This document shows positions 7,040-12,856 of a DNA stretch of 16,109 nucleotides, piece by piece. This stretch comes from an uncultured Collinsella sp. (lineage in GTDB: Bacteria; Actinomycetota; Coriobacteriia; Coriobacteriales; Coriobacteriaceae): assembly GCA_902478945.1 (NCBI GenBank), contig CABSMX010000045.1, positions 1-16,109 on the forward strand, in the 5' to 3' direction. The translations under genes and the position numbers were made by a program. The notes beneath the pieces were generated by a model. It did not search any database, had not been told where the DNA came from, and was given only the letters and a program-made list of their open reading frames with translations. Position 1 is the first letter of the stretch; each line of letters begins with the position of its first letter.

Positions 7040-7938
7040 TGAAGCTTTCGCATGAATCCAAGGTACGCTTGGGCGTTGGCATCGGAGCGTTTGTGCTCAT
7101 CATCGGGCTTGTCTTTGGCACTTCGCGGCTATTGGCTCATTCTGATATGGTGCGTACGACCGGTATTCTATCTGGCCATTTGTCTGATTTTGACGATGTG
7201 GTTGACGACGACGATTTTATGAACGATGGCGGTAACTATTCCGCTCGGCCTCAGCAGCTTTCGTGTACGACCTTTGATGCTGATGAGTTTCGCTACCTCG
7301 ATTTCGATATCGATGCGGCTACGGTGGACGTCAAGGTTGTTGATGGCAACAAGGCTCGCGTTATCGAGCGGGGACGCGTTGCCAATGGTATGGATGCCTC
7401 CAAGGCCGCGACGCAGAACATCGCATCCGTCGAGGACTCGACGCTCAAGGTTTCCCAGTTTGGAAGTGATGACGGTAAGGCAATCGATCGCTCAGTTACG
7501 GTCGAGCTGCCGCGCCGTGTTGCCGAACATCTGAAGGGAGTCAACGCGCACGTGGGCTCGGGTGATCTGCAGATTGCCGGTGTCATCTGTGATGGTTTCG
7601 ATCTTTTCCTGGGTGCGGGAGATGTAGAGTTTACGGGCAGCGTGACTGATGCGCTCAGCGCTGAGGTCGGTTCGGGCGATGTGACGTTCGAGCTTTACCA
7701 GGCCCCCACGAAGTCGATGGACGTGAGTGTGGGCTCGGGCGATGTGGAGATGACGGTTCCGAACTCGACGGGCTTTAAGGCGAGCCTCACCTTGGGCAGC
7801 GGCGACTTCGAGAGCGATTTCCTTCCGCTTGGCTACGACGGCGAGACCATTTTGAATCTTGAATTCGATAACGGTGACAAGTCTGCCACGTATCGTTTTG
7901 AGGTCGGTTCGGGCGACATGTCGTTTGATTCGGAGTAG
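7036..7938 (+). CDS. DUF4097 'toastrack' beta-repeat membrane protein
   Basis: 300 residues. A hydrophobic segment (~11-33) after a short positive N-terminus acts as signal anchor. An acidic low-complexity stretch (~51-66) follows, then a repetitive beta-strand domain. G(S/A)GD turns occur at ~174, 193, 212, 233, 254 and 291, spaced 19-21 residues apart except the last, each followed by alternating hydrophobic residues (for example GSGDVTFEL). This is the pattern of DUF4097/toastrack domains, which are thought to form extracytoplasmic beta-solenoid sensor or adhesin modules in envelope-stress systems. An ATG codon follows at once in the same frame (ATGATG), so the start could be 3 nt later. 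AAGAGGG lies six bases upstream. It probably signals to, or is controlled by, the coupled XRE protein. Confidence 0.85.
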   Translation: MMKLSHESKVRLGVGIGAFVLIIGLVFGTSRLLAHSDMVRTTGILSGHLSDFDDVVDDDDFMNDGGNYSARPQQLSCTTFDADEFRYLDFDIDAATVDVKVVDGNKARVIERGRVANGMDASKAATQNIASVEDSTLKVSQFGSDDGKAIDRSVTVELPRRVAEHLKGVNAHVGSGDLQIAGVICDGFDLFLGAGDVEFTGSVTDALSAEVGSGDVTFELYQAPTKSMDVSVGSGDVEMTVPNSTGFKASLTLGSGDFESDFLPLGYDGETILNLEFDNGDKSATYRFEVGSGDMSFDSE

Positions 7939-7985
7939 TGAGGCAGACGAAAGCCTAGGCGAAGATATAGACGCGCTGTTTGATG

Positions 7986-8019
7986 AAGGCGCCGAAGCCG
8001 AGATCGGCTCCGGCGCCTT
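7986..8019 (+). terminator. Terminator hairpin after the toastrack gene
   Basis: AAGGCGCCG (7986-7994) pairs with CGGCGCCTT (8011-8019) and inside it AGCCGA pairs with TCGGCT, separated by an A-C mismatch: about 15 bp in all. TTTGCCTTT follows, a broken U-run. It lies 47 nt after the toastrack stop and only 18 nt before the elp3 ATG. Confidence 0.65.
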
Positions 8020-8025
8020 TGCCTT

Positions 8026-8031
8026 TACAAT
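8026..8031 (+). promoter_or_regulatory. Candidate -10 box implying leaderless elp3 mRNA
   Basis: TACAAT matches TATAAT in 5 of 6 positions and ends six bases before the elp3 ATG, which would put the transcription start at or next to the A of the start codon. There is no clear -35 in the preceding terminator stem. GGGGG just before the ATG is too close and too plain to be a convincing ribosome binding site. Leaderless mRNAs are common in Actinomycetota, which supports the reading. Confidence 0.45.
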
Positions 8032-8037
8032 GGGGGC

Positions 8038-9944
8038 ATGGAACAGATTATTTTGAACATACTCGAGGCCCTGCGTCGCGGCGAGACCGTGGACGACAAG
8101 GCGCTCGTCAAACTGATACATGCCGAGGCGCGCCGTGAGGGTGCCGACAAACGCGATTTGGCCAAGCGCCGTCTGCTGCCGTTCTACCAGCGGGTAAAAC
8201 GTGAGGAGCCGGCTCGTTGGACTGGGTGGAATGTCGATGCCGAGCTGGAACGTCGACTGCTGCAGGTGCTGCGTATGAAGCCTCGTCGCACGGCCTCGGG
8301 CGTGGCGACCATTACCGTCATCACCAAGCCCTGGCCGTGCTCGGGCGATTGCCTGTTTTGCCCCAACGATCTGCGCATGCCTAAAAGCTATCTGCATGCC
8401 GAGCCGGCGTGCGCCCGTGCGGAGCAAAACTGCTTCGACCCGTATCTGCAAGTGAGCGCTCGTCTGACCGCGCTTTCGCAGATGGGGCATGCGACCGACA
8501 AGATAGAGCTCATCGTGCTCGGTGGCACCTGGAGCGACTATCCGCAAGGGTATCAAACGTGGTTTATGTCGGAGCTTTTCCGTGCGCTCAATGACGATGC
8601 CGTCGCGGCGTGGCGGCAAACCCCATGTTGGCGCGTCCGGGCATCAGTCGTGCCGAGGCGGGGCGCCTGCTCGATGACGCTCCCGCCGATGCCCTGCCGC
8701 CGGTGGTAACAGAGCGCCGCGAGCGCTATCGGGCTGCCGGCATTGCGACAGACGAGGCTGAGCTTGCTGCCGGCGTTGCCGACGAGCAGGGGCGTGTGGA
8801 TGCTGTCGTTGGTGGCTATAACCGCGCGGTGCGTCGTCTGTACGGCCCTGGTACGCCATGGGGCGAGGCTGCCGAGTGGCAGACGGCAACGATGGAGGAG
8901 CTTGAGCGTCAGCAGCGCATCAACGAGACGGCGAAGCATCGCGTGGTGGGGCTCGTTATCGAGACGCGCCCCGATGCCGTAACGCCGCAGGCCCTCACGC
9001 TCATCCGCCGCCTGGGTTGCACCAAGATTCAGATGGGTATTCAGAGTCTCGACCAACATTTGCTCGATATCAACGAGCGTCGCATTTCGGTGGCGCAGAT
9101 CGAGCGGGCGTTTTCGCTTGCGCGCCTGTTTGGTTTTAAGATCCACGCGCATTTTATGCTTAACTTGCTGGGTGCCACGCCCGAGGGGGACAAGCGCGAC
9201 TACGAACGCTTTATGACCGAAGGGGCCTTTATGCCCGACGAGGTCAAGGTTTACCCGTGTGCGCTCATCGATGGCTCGCGTCTGGTGGGCTGCTACGAGC
9301 GCGGCGAGTGGCGTCCCTATACCGAGGAAGAGCTGCTCGATGTGCTGGCCGACGACATCATGGTGACGCCGGCGTTCTGCCGCATCAGTCGCATGATCCG
9401 CGACTTTAGTTCCGACGACATTATGGTGGGCAACAAGAAACCCAACCTGCGTCAGCTCGTCGAAAACCGCTTTGCCGCTCGGGGTGACGGTGCGACGGTG
9501 CGCGAGATTCGCTATCGCGAGATCAGCACGGCGGGTGCCGACTTGGATGAGCTATCTCTTGATGAGGAGGTGGCGTACGAGACGCCGGTGACGCACGAGT
9601 GCTTTTTGCAGTGGGTGACGCCGCAGGGCAAGATCGCGGGCTTTTTGCGGTTGTCGCTGCCCGATCGCGCCTTTGTCACCGCGCATGCGGGCGAATTGCC
9701 GACGAGGCCGGAGGAGGCGATGATTCGCGAGGTGCACGTCTATGGCATGGCGGCGCGCGTGGGGTATCAAGGCCAGGCGGCGCAGCATCATGGGTTGGGG
9801 CGTCTGCTCGTAGAGCGTGCGTGCGAGATTGCCCGGGACGCGGGCTATACGCACATCAACGTGATCAGCGCGATCGGTACGCGCGAGTACTATCGCCATT
9901 TGGGTTTTTATGACCACGGACTCTATCTGCAAAAGGAGCTCTAG
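8038..9944 (+). pseudogene. elp3: Elp3 radical-SAM/GNAT tRNA U34 enzyme, frameshifted
   Basis: Two adjoining frames make one Elp3. The first (8038 to a stop at 8707-8709) carries the radical-SAM region KPWPCSGDCLFCPND (Cys ~101, 105, 108), then FDPYLQVSARL and KIELIVLGGTWSDY. The second frame resumes near 8595-8610 and holds RVVGLVIETRPD, KIQMGIQSLD, KIHAHFMLNLLG, VKVYPCALIDG and a C-terminal acetyltransferase domain ending REYYRHLGFYDHG. Elp3 uses SAM and acetyl-CoA to make cm5U34 in tRNA. One added base in the GC-rich stretch 8595-8620 (for example GCGGCGTGG to GCGGCGGTGG) restores a 635-residue protein. All key motifs are intact outside the break, so a sequencing or assembly error or a very recent mutation is likelier than old decay. 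Confidence 0.88.
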
Positions 9945-10832
9945 ATGAACAAGCCAAGTGTTTCTGCTGGCGTCGTTGCCGGCGTTGCCCTGGGAGCTGC
10001 GGCGCTTGGTGCGGCTGCCGTCGCTGTTCGCGCTGCCTGTCTGCAGGTTGCGCGAACCCGCAATGGGTTGGCGCGTGTGAAGCGCGTGCACGATGAGGGC
10101 GGCGATGAGATTCGCGTGTTGGTACAAGGTGGCGTCTACCAAAGTGCGAGCTACGTCGGCGAGCGTTGGGCGGAGCCCGTCTTTGCGTACTATCGTGCGT
10201 TTGACGACGTGTTTGAGGCCGAGGATGCGATGCGCGATGCTTATGGCCACGGCATCGACCGTATGCTTATGCTGGGCGGCGGTGGGTTTGCCTATCCCAA
10301 GTTCGCTCTGATGTCGCACGCGGGCTTGCGCATGGACGTCATCGAGTATGACGGAGAGATTACGCGCCTGGCGCGCCGCTGGTTCTACCTGGATGAGCTG
10401 GAGCGCACGGTGGGCGACCGCTTGCGGGTGATTACCGCCGAGGCTCGCTCGTATCTGGGCGTGACAAGCGTGGGTCATCGTCGCTACGACGTGGTCGTGA
10501 GCGATTGCTTTGGCGGTGCCGAGCCCGTACGCGAGCTGACGACGGTTGAGGCGTTGCGTTTGGTGCGAGGCAGCCTGAACCTCGGGGGTATCTACGTTGC
10601 CAATATCGTGAGTGCAAACGAGGGGAGCGAAGTGACGTTCCTGCGCGACTGCGCTGCCACGGCACTCGAGGTATTCTCCCACGCCTGGGTGGTCCCATGC
10701 GGTGATGCGGAGTTCGGCGGCGAGGAGAACTACCTGCTCATCGCCAGCGACGGCGACTACGCTTTTGCCGAAGCTGTGCCTTTCGATGCCGACTTTCTCG
10801 GTGCCGCCCTCCACGACCAGCATTGGGAGTAG
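9945..10832 (+). CDS. Membrane-anchored spermidine-synthase-like protein
   Basis: 295 residues. An Ala/Gly/Val-rich hydrophobic segment (~7-33) predicts an N-terminal membrane anchor. The rest resembles the aminopropyltransferase/spermidine-synthase fold: MLMLGGGGFAYPK (~108-119, the nucleotide loop), MDVIEYDGEI (~130-139, the acidic motif II) and DVVVSDCFGG (~182-191) where the family has DxxxxDxF. The anchor and the altered active-site strand point to the spermidine-synthase-like class of unknown substrate rather than true SpeE. The ATG follows the elp3 TAG with no gap, and AGGAG (9934-9938) lies in the last codons of elp3, so the two genes are translationally coupled. If the elp3 frameshift were real, this gene's expression could be affected. 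Confidence 0.75.
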   Translation: MNKPSVSAGVVAGVALGAAALGAAAVAVRAACLQVARTRNGLARVKRVHDEGGDEIRVLVQGGVYQSASYVGERWAEPVFAYYRAFDDVFEAEDAMRDAYGHGIDRMLMLGGGGFAYPKFALMSHAGLRMDVIEYDGEITRLARRWFYLDELERTVGDRLRVITAEARSYLGVTSVGHRRYDVVVSDCFGGAEPVRELTTVEALRLVRGSLNLGGIYVANIVSANEGSEVTFLRDCAATALEVFSHAWVVPCGDAEFGGEENYLLIASDGDYAFAEAVPFDADFLGAALHDQHWE

Positions 10833-10977
10833 TCAATTTGTGACGGGCTCTATGGTTTTGTCAATCATACGCTTCATCTATTTTCAGCATGACGCATCTG
10901 GACGCCCGGCGCCAACGCGCCTCATCTTCGGTTGATTCCGCCGCCCGCTAGGCCAAAATTGTCATCGGAAGTATCAA

Positions 10978-12177
10978 ATGAACAAGCAAGCCACTACGCA
11001 ACTGCACGTCTATTCCGCCTTTTTCGTTCTCACGGGATTTGTTTTAAATCGGGGAGTGTTTCTACTTTTCCTTGCGGAGAAAGGAATGTCTGTCACGGAA
11101 ATCACGCTTTATCAAGCCCTGTTCAACATTGCAACGGTCGTCCTCGAGCTACCAACAGGGCTGGTAGGCGATTTCTTTGGAAAGAAGTTTTCGATTCAAG
11201 TGGGCGTGCTGCTGCTTTTCTTCCATACGGCCGGCATGCTGTTGCTCTCAGGTCCCTTTCTTGTTGTGCTTTCCCTTGTTGAGGCGCTCGCCTACTCCCT
11301 TCAATCGGGATCCGAACAAGCACTTTTATATGAAATTGTTCGAAATGCCGGTCAAGGAGAGCGCTTCCTCACCATCAACGCTCGGCTGCTCGCCGCGCAA
11401 TCAATCGCTACGGGAATAGCAATTGTACTCGGGTCTTTCATTGCCCAAGTGTCTTGGAGTGCCCTCTACATATGTGTCTTCGTTTTCTATCTCCTTCAGC
11501 TTTTCCTCCTGTATCCCATTGAGAGGACGGAAACGACCCGTTCTGAAAGATCAGAAAAGGGGAGGTTTGACGCAGCCAAGATGTTCAGGAGCGAAACCTG
11601 GCGCGTTGGAGAATCCGCATTTGCGACATTGCTTCTCCTCATCGGCACAAGCATGCTCGACGGATTCTACGGGAGTTATTACAACTTGAATCAGTTGGTA
11701 TTCGACGCGTTTCATGCTCCCGTCTCCATAATAGGAATCTTTTTCGGTGCATCCTATGCAGTAAATGCGACGGCCTACATTGCAGCAGATTTCTTCTCAT
11801 CGCGTTTCGGGAAAAGAAATACCATGCTCGGCTCGATGCTAATCGAGGCGGGCCTTTTCTTGATTCTTCCGTGGTTCGCTTCAAATCCTTTGTGTTTGTT
11901 TGGCCTTAGCATGGTGCTTTGTTTCCTCCCAGAAGTGGTGTACATCACTTCGGAAAACTTAATCCAAGACGGGATAGCGGACGATCTCCGTGCGACGATC
12001 CTTTCCGCCGCGTCTCTGGTAAGGGCCCTCTTTTCCGCATTGTTTTTCTCCGTATTTGGACATGTGTTGGGGTTATATCCCATTCAGATGGCGCTCGGTA
12101 TTATTGGCGCAATCGCGATAGCGATTACCGCCGTTGTTTCATTAAAAATTGGTGGAATACATGCCTTCAAGAATTGA
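10978..12177 (+). CDS. MFS family transporter, lower-GC accessory gene
   Basis: 399 residues with about 11-12 hydrophobic segments. The loop ELPTGLVGDFFGKK (~57-70) is the MFS motif A between helices 2 and 3, and ADFFSSRFGKR (~270-280) is the matching loop of the second half. A charged central loop (~182-208) divides the halves. It is an inner-membrane secondary transporter, probably an exporter; the substrate cannot be told. GGAAG (10967-10971) lies six bases before the ATG. Base use (many TTT, ATT, CAA codons; by eye just under 50% GC) differs from neighbours at about 60%, which suggests horizontal transfer. It stands alone apart from the small ORF overlapping its 3' end. Confidence 0.85.
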   Translation: MNKQATTQLHVYSAFFVLTGFVLNRGVFLLFLAEKGMSVTEITLYQALFNIATVVLELPTGLVGDFFGKKFSIQVGVLLLFFHTAGMLLLSGPFLVVLSLVEALAYSLQSGSEQALLYEIVRNAGQGERFLTINARLLAAQSIATGIAIVLGSFIAQVSWSALYICVFVFYLLQLFLLYPIERTETTRSERSEKGRFDAAKMFRSETWRVGESAFATLLLLIGTSMLDGFYGSYYNLNQLVFDAFHAPVSIIGIFFGASYAVNATAYIAADFFSSRFGKRNTMLGSMLIEAGLFLILPWFASNPLCLFGLSMVLCFLPEVVYITSENLIQDGIADDLRATILSAASLVRALFSALFFSVFGHVLGLYPIQMALGIIGAIAIAITAVVSLKIGGIHAFKN

Positions 12178-12380
12178 TGTATCGATTGACGAGCTGCCAG
12201 AAGTTTCGAGCCTTCTTGATGGCTACGGGTGTACGCGTTAGCTTTGAATCGGTGGGCCTTAATGCCGAGGAATATCAGCGTTTTATCGATGCTGGCGGAA
12301 TAGTAATGGTCTCGGGCGAAGATTGCTATATCTTACCAGGGGTGAACCGTTTAATCCTGCCCCAGACTAGTGACTTATAA
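12161..12380 (+). pseudogene. Small ORF overlapping the MFS gene, possibly frameshifted
   Basis: An ATG at 12161, inside the last codons of the MFS gene and after GGTGG, opens a 26-residue frame beginning MPSRIDVSIDELPEV and ending at TAG 12239-12241. In the +1 frame a second stretch runs to TAA at 12378-12380 with protein-like content (SFESVGLNAEEYQRF, GEDCYILPGVNRLILP). It has its own ATG at 12219 but no ribosome binding site there. Removing one base near 12220-12238 would join both into a ~72-residue acidic protein. So this is either one broken gene, a 26-residue peptide plus a 53-residue protein, or chance. I recognise no family. Confidence 0.4.
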
Positions 12381-12387
12381 TTGCGGC

Positions 12388-12424
12388 TTCCCGTCTACGT
12401 CTGCACTAGACGTGGATGCGGGAA
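12388..12424. terminator. Hairpin after the MFS unit
   Basis: TTCCCG plus TCTACGTCT pairs with AGACGT plus the following GGA and CGGGAA across a 5-nt loop, giving about 15 bp with a CA bulge and one G-T pair. It begins 7 nt after the last stop of the small ORF, where a terminator is expected. No U-run follows, so it may instead be an RNA-stabilising or rho-assisted hairpin. Confidence 0.5.
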
Positions 12425-12719
12425 ACTTCCCCTTAATGCAATTCACAATATGTTGAAAATTCAGGTCGCGGAATGCGATAGGTCTTAGTTTTTGGGTGCT
12501 GCAGTCGGCAATTTACTCTGCGGGTTTTGACACTATGAAGGAATTTAGACTTTTCTTGTAACATTAAAATCACAACGATTGGTGGTTGCAGCCCTGCTTA
12601 GCAAATCTAATTCCTGAATAATAAGCACCTTACATGACAAGTGTACTTTACCGTTCTGCCCCTTTTTGCCCGTAAAGACAAGGGGTCTTCTGCCAGTTAC
12701 CTTTTGTTTTTGCAGGGGA

Positions 12720-12810
12720 GGGGCTATTTTGACGGCCACTACATACGATATTGATCTTATTTGCGGTCCATCGAAATCGTTGGACGACATTAAGTAGCTA
12801 AAATAGCCCC
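12720..12810. repeat. 91-bp nested inverted-repeat element
   Basis: GGGGCTATTTT (12720-12730) and AAAATAGCCCC (12800-12810) are perfect 11-bp inverted arms. Between them GTCCA (12766-12770) and TGGAC (12781-12785) form a second hairpin with an inner CG/CG pair. The whole could fold as a closed outer stem with an inner stem-loop. It may be a miniature transposable element or a small structured RNA; no target duplication is seen. Confidence 0.5.
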
Positions 12811-12856
12811 GTTCCAAAAAGACTGGTTAACAAACCCCGTGCCAAAAAGATTGGTC
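12807..12856. repeat. Two tandem 22-nt units, period 28
   Basis: Unit 1 (12807-12828) and unit 2 (12835-12856) share CCCCGT(T/G)CCAAAAAGA(C/T)TGGT with three differences over 22 nt. They lie immediately past the stop of the BrxHI-type gene on its downstream side, and unit 1 shares its first four bases with the preceding inverted repeat. The second unit also carries TGCCAAAAAG, a 10-mer that recurs inverted beyond the other end of that gene. Confidence 0.6.

Larger units (their letters stand above)
12381..12856. other. 476-nt low-GC intergenic region with structured repeats
   Basis: Between the MFS unit and the BrxHI-type gene the sequence drops to the lowest GC of the window (by eye near 42-45%). 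It holds the hairpin at 12388-12424, the nested inverted repeat at 12720-12810 and the tandem repeat at 12807-12856. An open minus-strand frame of ~90 codons (12545-12817) starts at TTG without a ribosome binding site and overlaps both repeats; I do not call it a gene. Nothing clear is seen in 12430-12700. Confidence 0.6.

Noticed and set aside
7492..8619. Minus-strand open frame across the toastrack end and elp3 start
   Set aside because: It runs through a terminator and two well-supported plus-strand genes; it is an antisense shadow.
8618..8624. AAACCCC in the elp3 overlap as a programmed -1 slippery site
   Set aside because: The heptamer is not in the phase required for X XXY YYZ slippage in the upstream frame, and no stimulatory hairpin follows. 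A one-base loss in the GC-rich stretch explains the break better.
10908..10921. GGCGC/GCGCC hairpin after the spermidine-synthase-like gene as terminator
   Set aside because: Stem of only 5 bp, 4-nt loop and no U-run; not distinguishable from chance in GC-rich DNA.
12545..12817. Minus-strand ~90-codon frame in the low-GC patch
   Set aside because: TTG start without a ribosome binding site; it overlaps the inverted and tandem repeats, which explain the sequence better. Kept only as a remote possibility.
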